A DNA stretch of 64,000 nucleotides. Origin: Phaeosaccion multiseriatum (taxonomy: Eukaryota > Ochrophyta, other classes). The translations under genes were made by a program, and so were the position numbers. The first letter of the stretch is position 1. Each line of letters begins with the position of its first letter. This document shows positions 1 through 11,729 of the stretch, one piece after another. The DNA lies in the NCBI GenBank assembly GCA_965112735.1, contig OZ218950.1, positions 124,001-188,000 on the forward strand. Reading direction: 5' to 3'. Under the pieces are notes generated by a model, which was given only the letters and a program-made list of their open reading frames with translations, was not told the origin of the DNA and ran no database searches.

Positions 1-346
1 GTGAACATATATATTGGCATTTTTTTTACTGAGCCTTACCCTTAATTGCGGCTGAGCGGGTTGGAAGGTTGGAGTCATTAAATTGGAAGGGCGGCACGGT
101 GGGAGGGGGAATGAGCGGCCGAAGATCAAAAATAGAGAGGAGGGGCCCTTTTTGTCTGTGTGTGCTGTGCATTTTTCTTTTGAGTCGTTATCCGTTTTAG
201 TCACCCCCTCACCCCCGTCATTTCTCACGCCAATATTTTTTGTGTGCGCCTGCCCATACTTGTACCTGCTGCTGCTGCCTGCCTACCTGCCCACCCATAC
301 TACAGCAGGAACGCCAAAGAACGGGAGCAGGAGCGGCGGAGGCGTC
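1..346. other. 5' flank of the tesmin-like gene
   Basis: No independent gene is visible. The plus-strand reading frame of the downstream gene is open from an ATG at 83, but the translation of 83-300 is unlike the rest of the protein. It ends in a pyrimidine-rich run followed by TACAG at 300-304, which looks like the 3' end of a leader intron. I treat this stretch as 5' UTR and/or intron. Confidence 0.5.
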
Positions 347-1461
347 ATGACCTCATTCCATAAGGACGTCTTCTCTCCCTTCGGCACACCGTCCAACAGC
401 GTCTTCTCACCCTCTCCCTCTCCATTCGGCACGCCCTCCAAGTACATCAACACTCTGGGAGGAGGGGGCGACAACAGCAACGACTCCATGGGCTGTTACC
501 CCATGGGCTTCAATCTCTCCTCCTCACTGACCGCCGTGAGTCACAGCACACCGCACAGCTCGCCCATCAAAGGTGACAAGACGCGAGAGGGAGAGCATGA
601 AGCCGGCAAGGGCGCCGGAGCAGAGGGAGGGAAGGGCATCTTCAAGTCCAAACACCTCGAGAATCTCGAGCAGGTCCGGCCTTCGCAGGTGCCTGCCTCC
701 GCCGAGCAGTCTCCGTGTCCTGGCACCACCGCCGGCCTGGAGCTGTCAAAGAACCGCGACGGGGAGCGCCGCCACTGGGGAGATCAGCTCAAGAGGGGAC
801 GTGAGGCAGGCTTTGATGATGATGATGGCAAGCCGGCAGGATCGGCAGCGACCGCACTTGAAGCAGCAACAGTGTTGCGAAGGGCAGCAACGACGGGCAG
901 TTTCACGCCATCGAAACAGGGGCAGAAGAGCGACGGCATTCTCCGCCGATCGTTCAGGAGCGGAGCGGCGTTCGGCTCTCCTCGCAGCGTGACTCTCTCG
1001 CCTCGCAGACCGATGCGCAAGGGCGGCGAGACCATCAAGCTGGAGGAGGGAGTGGAGAAGAGGGCACCACGCAAGACTGGGCATGGGCATGGGCATGCTC
1101 ATCTCAGTAACTGTGTTCACGAGAGCTTCGGCTCCCCATTCGCCTCCCCCCCGCGCTTACGCGACAAGAGAGAGAGCTTGGCTGGTAGCGGTAGCAGCGG
1201 CTGCAGCAGCAGCGACGACGCCGCCTCTGCCCTCGTTTCGCTCGCGACACCTGTCTCCACCCCGCCGCCGACGCCGCCCACGAGTAGCAACGCTGGTCGC
1301 ACTGGGGCAGTGAAGAGAGGCACAGAAGCAGGGCCCTCACCTCTGGGGCTGGACGTGGATGGAGCTTTCCTCATGGGCAGCTTGGGCGGTGGGGGAGGAG
1401 GGGAGTCGACGCCTGGCCGATCCAGCAGCGAGTCGTCCGCCTTCACTTCCTTCTTCAGCTC

Positions 1462-1492
<31 letters not shown>

Positions 1493-4400
1493 GGTTCACC
1501 GGGCATGAAGCACGTGCTGCCCGCCGGGCAGATGGAGCCGTCCTCCCTGCCCAGCCACGCACACCACCAGTTGCAGCAGCAGCAGCAACAGTTGCTGGCA
1601 CAGCAGCAGCAGCAGCAGCTGCAGCAGCTCCAGCAGCAGGGCGGCTGCCAGACACCCAAGGGCTGCCAGACGCCCAAGGGGGGCTGCCAGACGCCGGCCA
1701 TGGCCCTGACGCCATTCAAGCAGGATTACAACGCCTTCCACGATTGCGTCAAGAACGCCGACGTGGGTGGTGCGGGCACGGGCAGCAACTGCAGTGCTGG
1801 AGAGGCGCTCGTTGCCGCAGCAGCCGCGCTGGGGAGGGAGGGCGGCGACAGGAACGACAGGAACGACAGGAACGGTAACCACGTGGACGATCATGACGTC
1901 GTTCCCGTGACGCCGGGGAGGGGCGGGGGGAGGCAGGCATGCTCTGCAGTGTCCGCCGACTCGTCACCCTATCCCTTCCGTATGGGCCTCATGGGCTCTA
2001 CCTCCTCAGCGCCGTGCTCCTCTCTCCTTGCGGCCGCCGCGGTGACATCTACTGCCTTCCCTTCTTCTGCCAATGCCAACGGAGACGCTTCTTCTCCGGG
2101 TCCTGCTGGCGTTGGCGGCGGGGGCGAGTACCGCGCGACGAGCAAGGGAATGGGGATGGGGATGGACGCTGACGCCCTGAGCAGCTGGGGGCGAACCGAA
2201 GGCAGGGGACTCACCATTGGCATCACCTCGCATGCAGCAGCAGCAGGAGGAGGAGGAGGAGGGGCGGGAGAGGACTTGGGCTTGACCGAGGGCAATTTCC
2301 AAATGGCGCTCGGACCCAATTTCCCCATGTCTCCCACCGCAGGAGGGGGGCGCGGAGGCTCTGTCTACCACTTCCCCGAGGCGGCTCACCACGGCGACAC
2401 CGAGGAGGACGATGATGACGATGAGGACGAGGAAGAGCAGCACCAGGGGCGAGGGGGTGGTCACAGACGGCGCCGATACAACCAACGCCACCAGGAGGAG
2501 GAGGAGGAGAGCGAAGACGGCTCCGAGTATGACTCCGATGCGTCTGACTATTATGATGGAGGGAGGAGGGGCAGACGGGCGAACAAGAGGCCCAGAGCAC
2601 GGGCAGGAGGGGTGGCGAGGGGAAGGGTGGCGGGCAAGGGCAAGGCCTCCGCCAGGGGCAAGAAGGGTTCGCCCAAGAGCACTCCGCAGAAGCGAAAGGG
2701 CTCGAGTGCTGCCAAGAAGGGCGTCAAGGGAGGCGCCTCCACAGGGGCAGGGGCGAGTGCAGGGGGGCTGGCAGAGGCGGTAGCAGCGGCAGCGGAGTCT
2801 GTAGGGAACGATGGAACGCCGCCTTGCCGAGGATCGTCGCGCAAGGGCAGGCGAAGTAAGGGCGGCAAAGGGAAGGGGGGAAGGGTCTTCGTCGATGACG
2901 CTGACATGGAGACCCCACCCGCGCGCAAGGGCCGAGGCGGCAAGGGGGGCAGGGGCGGCAGGGGAGGAGGAGGTACGCTGCACGCCGACCTTGTGGCGCC
3001 CTCTCCCTCGTCTCCTCGCACCCCGGGGGGGGGCAGCGGGCTTGTGGCCATGTGCGACAGCGACAACACTCCCGAAGTGGGGTCGAGGGTCGGGGTCAAG
3101 GGAGGAGGGAGGGGGGGGGGGTCGAGCCCCAGCTCTCCGGCGGCGGAGCAGCGTTGCAAGTGCAAGAAGTCTCGCTGCCTCAAGCTGTACTGCGACTGCT
3201 TCGCCCACAGCGTGTTGTGCGACCCTTCGCGATGCCAGTGTAAGGACTGCGACAACAACGACAATTCGAAGGAGTCCAGCACGAAGCGCTCCAAGGCCGT
3301 GGCCGTATGCAGGGAGCGCAACCCAGACGCCTTCACCAGCAAGCTCGTTCGACAAGTGAGTGCGCACGCGTGTGTCTCTCGTGCATGTGTATTTCTGCGA
3401 CAGTTACAGTTCTGCTGCTATTTTTCTTTCTCCTTCCTTTTTTTTTTTTACTGTTTGAAAGCGACGTGTCGTGCCAGCAACCGAATCCTTAACTCCCTCT
3501 CTCTCTCTCTGTCTCTGTCTCTTCCTCCCTCCCTCTCTCTGTCTCTGTCTCTGTCTCTTCCTCCCTCCCTCTCTCTCTGTCTGTCTCTGTCTCTTCCTCC
3601 CTTACTGCAGTCTCAAGGCGACGAGGGCAAGCTTCTGCACAAGACAGGCTGTAACTGTAAGAAGAGCGCCTGCCTCAAGAAGTACTGCGAATGCTTCAGC
3701 GGGGGCACCATCTGCTCCGCCAAGTGTAACTGTCAAGGCTGCGAGAACTACGAGGGGTCTGTGCGAAGGGAGCACCTCGTCAGAAACGGTCCACAGAGAA
3801 GGATCCGCTCGGCGTCGGCAGCGGCGGCAGCGGCGGTGGTCAATGCGAAAGTCGACGCCGCCGTGAAGCGCCAGGTCAACGCTCAGGCGGAGGCGGTGGT
3901 TGCTGATGTGACTGGAGACGCCCCCATCCCGCCGTCCCTCCCTGTGCCGCCGCAGCTCATGACCAGCAACGCTTCGCTAAGCAGCGCTCTGGTGCCCGGT
4001 GTGAGTGGGCAGGAGGAGAAACAGGCAGAGGAGGAAAAGGAGGGGGCGGGAGGGGGCAGAGGGGGGCATGGACAAGGCGCGGCAGCGTCCCCTATGAACC
4101 CAATGCAGGTGGAGCAGCAGCTGCAGAGCCAGCTTCAGCAAGCAGGCACACCCTCCACGCCTACTGCGGCAAGGGGCGCTTCCCCCGGGGTGGGGTTGTT
4201 CGGCCAGCAGACGCAGCAGGAGCAGCAGGGGCAGGAGGATAGGCAGATGCCCACCACACCCAACGTACACGTCCTGTCGAGGTCCGGGGGGAGAGAGCTC
4301 ACTTCCCCTTCCGGAGGAGGAGGAGGAGGAGGAGGAGGAGGAGGAGGAGGAGGAGGAGCAGGCGGACAGTCGGGGTTTGCCCCAGGCACCCCGCACCTGG

Positions 4401-4915
4401 CCGCCAGTGCCCCTACCCCCCCCCTCCATCAGGTCTACCACCGCGAAGGGTTCGCATCACCCGCGCTGATGGCGACGTCCAGTGCTGTGAGTGGTGCGAC
4501 TGCTCCTGCTCCTCTGGATGCGGAGGATAACAGCTCACTCCTGCACGCAGCTGGTGCTCCGGGGGCACCCGCCTTCGCAGCGACGGCAGCAGGAGGAGCG
4601 GCAGCAGGAGGAGCGGCAGCAGGAGGAGCAGCAGCAGCTGGAGGAGGAGGAGGAGGAGGAGGAGCGGCGCAACTTCGGCAAGGAGGAGCGCCTTCGTCTC
4701 CCTTCGTGCTCTTCTGTGCCGAGTCTCCGATGGCGGCCTCTCCAGGGGGGGGGCTCTCCAGAGGAGGAGGAGGAGGAGGAGGAGGAAGGGGGGGGATGGC
4801 AGCAGACGGAGGGGGTCACCACCACCCCGCCCCTCTGTCCTCCTCTGCCCGCCAATCGGCCCGTCTCGTGAGCGTGACTCGGCAGAAAGGGGGCCCAGCG
4901 GGGCTCTTGGGGTAG
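347..4915 (+). CDS. Tesmin/TSO1-like CXC (CRC-domain) protein, LIN54 family
   Basis: Likely a nuclear DNA-binding protein of the CRC family, whose paired cysteine-rich CXC motifs bind CHR-type promoter elements in DREAM/MuvB-like complexes. Exons 347-3355 and 3611-4915; the intron (GTGAGT...CTGCAG) is 255 nt and has no in-frame stop. Product about 1,437 residues. CXC1 (CKCKKSRCLKLYCDCF, nt 3154-3265) and CXC2 (CNCKKSACLKKYCECF, nt 3649-3745) are separated by the intron and a short linker. The rest is low complexity: repeated PFGTPS near the N-terminus, Gln-, Gly- and acidic tracts, and a basic KG/RG-rich segment just before CXC1. I chose the ATG at 347 over the one at 83 because the upstream frame reads like UTR or intron. 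The CRC call is secure; the start is uncertain. Confidence 0.9.
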
Positions 4916-6074
4916 TTAAATGCCGCCCCGTGGCTGTGAATATGCATACGTACAATATAAGGAGGGGGTGATGTAGCGAGACATGAAATGCACACATGAC
5001 AAATCTTAGAAGGGGGGAGGGGTGATACAATAACATCAGTAATATGGCGGGGGCAAGGGAGTGACATTACAATGATAACTTGTCACGAATGGAGGCGGCG
5101 CGTCGTTGGCCGTCGAGCCCTTCGGCAGGGAGGGGCATGCGGACCAGGAGGGAGTGCAGGCAGAGGCGGGCAGCTCCATGAGGGGAGGGTAGTGGCCCTT
5201 CATCTCAAGCCAAGCCAAGCCAAGCCAAGAAGAAGAGGGAGGGATAGAGTGGTCGAGGAAAAAGTTTGTGTCTCAAGAGCGGCAGCTTGCTTCCTTGCCT
5301 GTCCCTTTCTTGTCTGTTGAGGCCCGGCCACGACCGAGGGGGGGGTATTTTTCCCTTTCATTATGTTCAATACTATAAACCTAATGACGTGTTCGTTTTT
5401 AAAAGTGAAGTTATCGCTCTTCCCCTTTCTTGGCTGGCCATGCCCTTGGCACAGCCGCGCCCCTCTTTTGTGAAGAGCAACTGGCCACGCCTCCCGTGCA
5501 GGGGATACACAGATGCAGCCTCCTGTCCGAGTGAGTGGCTGAGTGTGCGTGTGTTCTGCATGTGCGTGTGAGGTAACGGCCAAAGCGTGCTACGCCTGCG
5601 TGTCCCCCTCCTCGCGTGATACACACAAAAAATGCCCCACCAAAACTGTTGAGCCCTACTTCCCTCGCCCCCTACGTACATCTATACTTCTACAGTCAAC
5701 CCTCCTTCCGCTTCCCATCCATCCATCCATCCATCCATCTATGTACTAACGACAAAAGTTGGCGTGCCAGCGAACAACACACTCTCACATGTGATGCAGA
5801 TAGAGACACCACAGCCTTCGTCGCTGCTGAGAGACGAGACCAAAGTCATCGCCCCTCCACCCCTTCTCCCTCCCTCTCCCTCCCTCCTCCCTCCCCCTCC
5901 ACCTCCTCCTCCTCCTCCTCCTCCTCCTCCTCCTCCTCCTCCTCCTCCTCCTCCTCCTCCTCCTCCTCCTCCTCCTCCTCCTCCTCCTCCTCCTCCTCCT
6001 CCCCTTCCGACCACTCATCCCTGAGGGTGTTCCCACGGGCTCGACCTCGGGGCAGGGACGTCGATGGTCTCCCC
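4916..6074. other. Intergenic, simple-repeat rich
   Basis: 3' flank of the tesmin-like gene. It holds CCAAG repeats (about 5206-5229), a CATC tetranucleotide run (about 5717-5738) and the long CCT tract annotated separately. The open frames here are homopolymeric (poly-Ser, poly-Pro, poly-Glu) and I reject them as genes. Confidence 0.7.
5902..6003. repeat. (CCT)n microsatellite
   Basis: About 34 uninterrupted CCT triplets. The GAG/CCT class recurs through the window, in the MoaC intron, in glycine tracts of exons and after several stop codons. Confidence 0.95.
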
Positions 6075-6518
6075 AACGTAAGCAGAGCCCAGCTGCGAAG
6101 CCCAGCCCCCCACTCCGAGCAATGTGCGTTCGTGCAACACCGTGAGGTCGGTTGCGGTACACCTATCTCAGTGGAGCGACAACCTCGTGATCAGACTGGT
6201 CCGGATCTCACGGCCTACCCACGAGGCGGTGCTGCACGGTGTTGCACGAACGCACATTGCTCGGAGTGGGGGGCTGGGCTTTGCAGCTGGGCTCTGCTTA
6301 CGTTGGGGAGACGTAAGCAGAGCCCAGCTGCGAAGCCCAGCCCCCAACTCCGAGCAATGTGCGTTCGTGCAACACCGTGCAGCACCGCCTCGTGGGTAGG
6401 CCGTGAGATCCGGACCAGTCTGATCATGAGGTTGTCGCACCACTGAGGTCGGTTGCGGTACACCTACCTCAGTGGAGCGACAATCTCGTGATCAGACTGG
6501 TCCGGATCTCACGGCCTG
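6075..6518. mobile_element. Foldback element: nested inverted repeats
   Basis: Arms 6167-6303 and 6311-6447 (137 bp each) are near-perfect reverse complements around a 7-base loop at 6304-6310. Outside the arms, 6075-6143 is a further inverted copy of 6236-6303, and 6143-6218 recurs directly at 6446-6518. The unit therefore alternates A-B-A'-A-B'-B. No coding capacity is visible. This is the architecture of a foldback-type non-autonomous DNA element; assignment to a transposase family is not possible from the sequence alone. Confidence 0.75.
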
Positions 6519-7321
6519 TCTGAACATGGCACCCAAAACCTTTGACCTCCTGTTGGCCCCGATGGAAGGGGGAAATTGAACTCGACGCGGAGTCCTTTTT
6601 TTGGCTCAGGGGCCAGTTTTTGTACCCAATGGTACTGTACCCGTCTCGGGTCAGTAGCATTGGGTAAAGTGTCCCACTCCGCAGTAGCGTTGACATATAT
6701 TGTCCCATCACCCACTTCCCCTTTCCCGATCTATTGCGGTGGGGGTCGGCCTGGCACTGCACTGCCAGGGCCTCCTTCGCTGCCTGAACAGCCTGCTTAG
6801 CTACTGCCGCCTCCTTGCACCACGTCGTGCACCTCATACATCGCGGCAATGATGCTCCCGATGGAACCATCTTGGCCTGTGTTGAAAGGGGGAGGGTCAG
6901 GACGGAGAGGGTTTCGGTGTGTTGTCAAAGAATTGAAAGCGAGTGAGGGGCGCAGGGAGGCCATCTCTCCTTCCCCACGAAAGCCATGAGCACGAAATCT
7001 CTCCCTCTCCCTCTCCCTCTCCCCCCCCTTGACTCACGTGCTTCAAGACGCCTCTTCTGCTTCGCCAGCGCGGCCTTCACGGCCTCTTCCTCCTCTTCCT
7101 CCTTCGGCGTGCCCCCTCCCCCCCTCCTTCTCGAAGGCCTGCCCTGTGGAGCTTCGCTCTGGCCTCCTCCACCCCATCGGAGCTGCCATGGCTGCCTCCG
7201 CGGGCGCCTTCCACACAATTTGTACGACAAGGGCAATGGGGGTGAGGGTGAGAGTGAGGGCGAGAGAGTGAAGGTGAGGGTGAGGGTGAGGGTGAGAGTG
7301 AGGGTGAGAGTGAGGGTGTGG

Positions 7322-7352
<31 letters not shown>

Positions 7353-7357
7353 CGAGA

Positions 7358-7420
<63 letters not shown>

Positions 7421-7425
7421 CGAGT

Positions 7426-7458
<33 letters not shown>

Positions 7459-7489
7459 CGAAAGAGTGAGCGTGAGGGTGAGGGCGAGA

Positions 7490-7540
<51 letters not shown>

Positions 7541-7663
7541 CGACAGAGTGAGGGTGAGGGTGAGGGCGAGAGGGTGAGGGTGAGGGTGAGGGCGAGGGTG
7601 AGGGTGAGGGCGAGGGTAAGGGTGAGGGTGAGGGTGAGGGTGAGGATGAGGGTGAGGGCGAGA

Positions 7664-7726
<63 letters not shown>

Positions 7727-7757
7727 CGAGAGAGTGAGGGTGAGGGTGAGGGCGAGA

Positions 7758-7796
<39 letters not shown>

Positions 7797-7845
7797 CGAG
7801 AGAGTGAGGGTGAGGGTGAGAATGAGGGCGAAAGAGTGAGGGTGA

Positions 7846-7886
<41 letters not shown>

Positions 7887-8592
7887 AATGGGGGCAAGGA
7901 CCCACGAGGAGAAGGAGGAAGGGGCGTATGTCAGCGGCTTGGGGCGAACTTTGTGCTGTCGTCAAGTGCAACCCAAAAGAGAAAAGAGAAAGAAAATACA
8001 CACCCCCTTCACTCACGTGCTTCAAAACGCTTCTTCGCCTTCTCGTACGCCGCTGCGGCGTCGCTGATGGCCTTAGCGTCCGTCCGCATTCGCCTTCTCC
8101 AAGTCGTCGAGCTGCTTGCGGAGGTCCGCCACTTGCTGCCTGGAGCTGAGGCTCCGGATCGATCTCGAAGACCCGCCGGTGCTTCTCGTAGAGGAGGCTG
8201 GCTGCGTTTAGCTTCCTGACTAAGCAAGGCATCTTCCTCCTCGGGTGGGAGTGGATGTCCGTTGTTCTTCTGCTCCCGCGCGTCGTCCAGCTCCTTCTGG
8301 GCCTCAGTAAAGGCAGTCTTGGAGTTGAGGAGCAGATCCGCAGCCCCCGTGCGTCGGGAAAGGCCGCTGAAGCAGTACGGCCCCGCGTGTCGAATCCCGA
8401 AGAGCTCGACGTTCGAGTACTGGGACGGGTCCATCGCCCTATCACCACCCCTCATCCGGAGCGTCATGGCGTAGGTCTCAAACACGTTCTTGAACCACGC
8501 TTGAACGTCCTCGGAGGCGCCCCTCATCACCAAGGCGAACACGGTCCTTATCCTCTTGGGGGTCTTGTCTCCCCAGCCAGAGTCGATTCTGT
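6509..8592 (-). pseudogene. Decayed multi-exon gene of unknown function
   Basis: Protein-like segments lie in order on the minus strand but in different frames. About 8229-8545 includes VQAWFKNVFETYAM and GIRHAGPYCFSGLSRR. About 8170-8225 includes LNAASLLYEKHRRVFEIDPEP. About 8085-8140 has a coiled-coil-like QQVADLRKQLDDLEKANADG. About 8020-8080 ends at FEAR before a GTGAGT donor. About 7020-7200 ends in RRLEAR before another GTGAGT. About 6520-6850 includes YHWVQKLAPEPKKGLRVEF. At least three frame changes within 150 bp near 8080-8220, and more near 6700, argue for a dead gene or a badly sequenced one. Its ends lie in or against inverted repeats. I do not recognise the family. Confidence 0.45.
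7233..7893. repeat. (GGTGAG)n hexanucleotide minisatellite
   Basis: About 660 bp of GGTGAG units with interspersed GGCGAGAGAGT variants that set up a higher-order periodicity. It lies in what would be an intron of the decayed minus-strand gene, where it reads CTCACC. Confidence 0.95.
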
Positions 8593-8712
8593 TGTGCGGG
8601 CGGGACGAATCGTCAGCTACTATGGCCAGCACGGGACGTCCCGCCCGCAGTACAGAATCGACTCTGGCTGGGGAGACAAGACCCCCAAGAGGATAAGGAC
8701 CGTGTTCGCCTT
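8532..8712. repeat. Inverted repeat with 76-bp arms
   Basis: Arms 8532-8607 and 8637-8712 are reverse complements with a few mismatches, separated by 29 bases. The left arm contains coding sequence of the decayed gene (KTPKRIRTVFA on the minus strand), so part of an exon has been duplicated in inverted orientation. Confidence 0.85.
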
Positions 8713-8850
8713 GCCCTTCCCTTTTCCCTTCCAACATTTTCTTCAACACTCCTCCTGATTTTGGGTTACGAGCAGGAGACCCAACTCCAGGTACCTTTTG
8801 TTCGGCCATCGGGCTGATATCGGCCCCATGCACGCCTAGCGGTTTGTTTT

Positions 8851-9118
8851 GCTCTAGGCCGCTAGGCCGCTCGGCCTTCGGCCGAAATAGGCCTAGGCCG
8901 GCGGCCTCCGGCCGCTCTAGGCCGCTCACTTTTCAGTCCATGTTGCACGAGAAGTGGGGGATGGAAGGGCATCGCTGCGGAGACGGCGCAACATTTGGGG
9001 TTCTAGACCTTGCGGTGGTGGTCGAAGAGGGGGGATAGGTGTATGGGATAATGGAAGGTCACGGGATAGGCATTGGGGATGTTGGAAGGCCTGTTGGAAG
9101 GTCACGGGATAGGCATTG
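8851..9118. repeat. GC-rich TAGGCCGCT cluster and 24-bp direct repeat
   Basis: 8851-8928 is a mosaic of TAGGCCGCT, GGCCTTCGGCC and AGGCCTAGGCC palindromes. 9052-9075 is repeated directly at about 9094-9117. From here to 9429 there is no gene, only C/T-rich tracts that form the 3' flank of the MoaC gene. Confidence 0.7.
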
Positions 9119-9429
9119 CATTGGTCCTCCTGTCCTCCTCCTCCTCTCCTCCTGTCCAGGGGTGTATCCTCCTGTGACCTAAACCTCTTGACGAACGCTT
9201 TTCTCGTCTCATCGTCTTATCCTCGCTGCTCCCGTGCTGCTGCTGCTCCTTTTCTCTCCCTCGCTCCCTCTCTCCTCTCCCCCCCCCCCCCCCTCTCGCT
9301 CTCTCTCTCTCCCTTCCCCTCCCTCCCTCCCTCTCTCCTCTCTCGCTCGCTCCGTCTCTCCCCCACCCGTCTGTCTCCCACCCCCCCTCTCCCTGTGTGC
9401 CATGTACAAATCACCAGAGCAGAGCAGAC

Positions 9430-10880
<1,451 letters not shown>

Positions 10881-11078
10881 AGCAACAAGCCACCTGTATG
10901 AGGACCTATTCCACGCGCTATCTCACGAGGAAACCCACAGAGAGTAAGCCAGCAAGCCAGAAGAAGGAGAGCAAAGAAAAGGGAAAAGGTGATTATTTTA
11001 CGCCCTTCCTATGGGTGCGCGCCGCTGCCTAATAGTAACGCGAAATTGGACATCAGATGGCGATCGAGTCGTTCCTTC

Positions 11079-11686
11079 TCAGAGGGGCTTGGTCCAGGTG
11101 GTCTCCCTCGTCTTCTTGTTGTAGTAGTACGTCTTACCGCTGCCCTTGTCCACCACGGCCTTCCACTTGCCCTTGCCCTTGCCCTTGCCCTGGCCCTTAG
11201 CAAGAGGAGTCCCCTCTCCTGCAGCGGCTGCTTCATCCCTCACTCTCTTCTCCGCAGGGGCTGCTTCATCCCTCACTCTCTTCTCCGCAGCGGCTGCCGC
11301 GGCCTGCACAGCTGAAGCATCTCCCCCAGCAGCGGCGGCAGCGGTGGCAGCGGCGGCGGCGGCAGCAGCGGCGGCGGCAAGCGTAGCAGCAGCAGTTGGT
11401 GATACAGCAGCAGCGATGTTGGTCGGAGCTTGAGGAGAGGCACCTTGCGCCGCTGTTTCAGCTTTGGCGACGCTTGCGCCGGGTGTAGCAACAACAGGCG
11501 CACCAGCAGCAGGGGCTGGAGCCGGCGATAACAGCGTCGAATCGGTTGCCACGGATATCCCCACGGCAGCAGCACCGGCATCAGGTGCAGCACCGGCATC
11601 GGCACCAGGTGCAGCACCGGCATCGGCCGCCTCCTCCGTCGTGGGCCCATTCGTAGTCGCATTTAGATGCTCCTGCTGTATCACCA

Positions 11687-11729
<43 letters not shown>

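Noticed and set aside
5616-6446. Long open frames of poly-Ser/Pro/Glu over the CCT tract
   Set aside because: Produced by a triplet repeat, which is open in several frames on both strands; no non-repeat protein sequence.
6925-8448. Open frames rich in SPSPSP or HPHPHP over the hexanucleotide tract
   Set aside because: A hexanucleotide repeat without stop triplets; the flanking protein-like segments end at splice donors before it.
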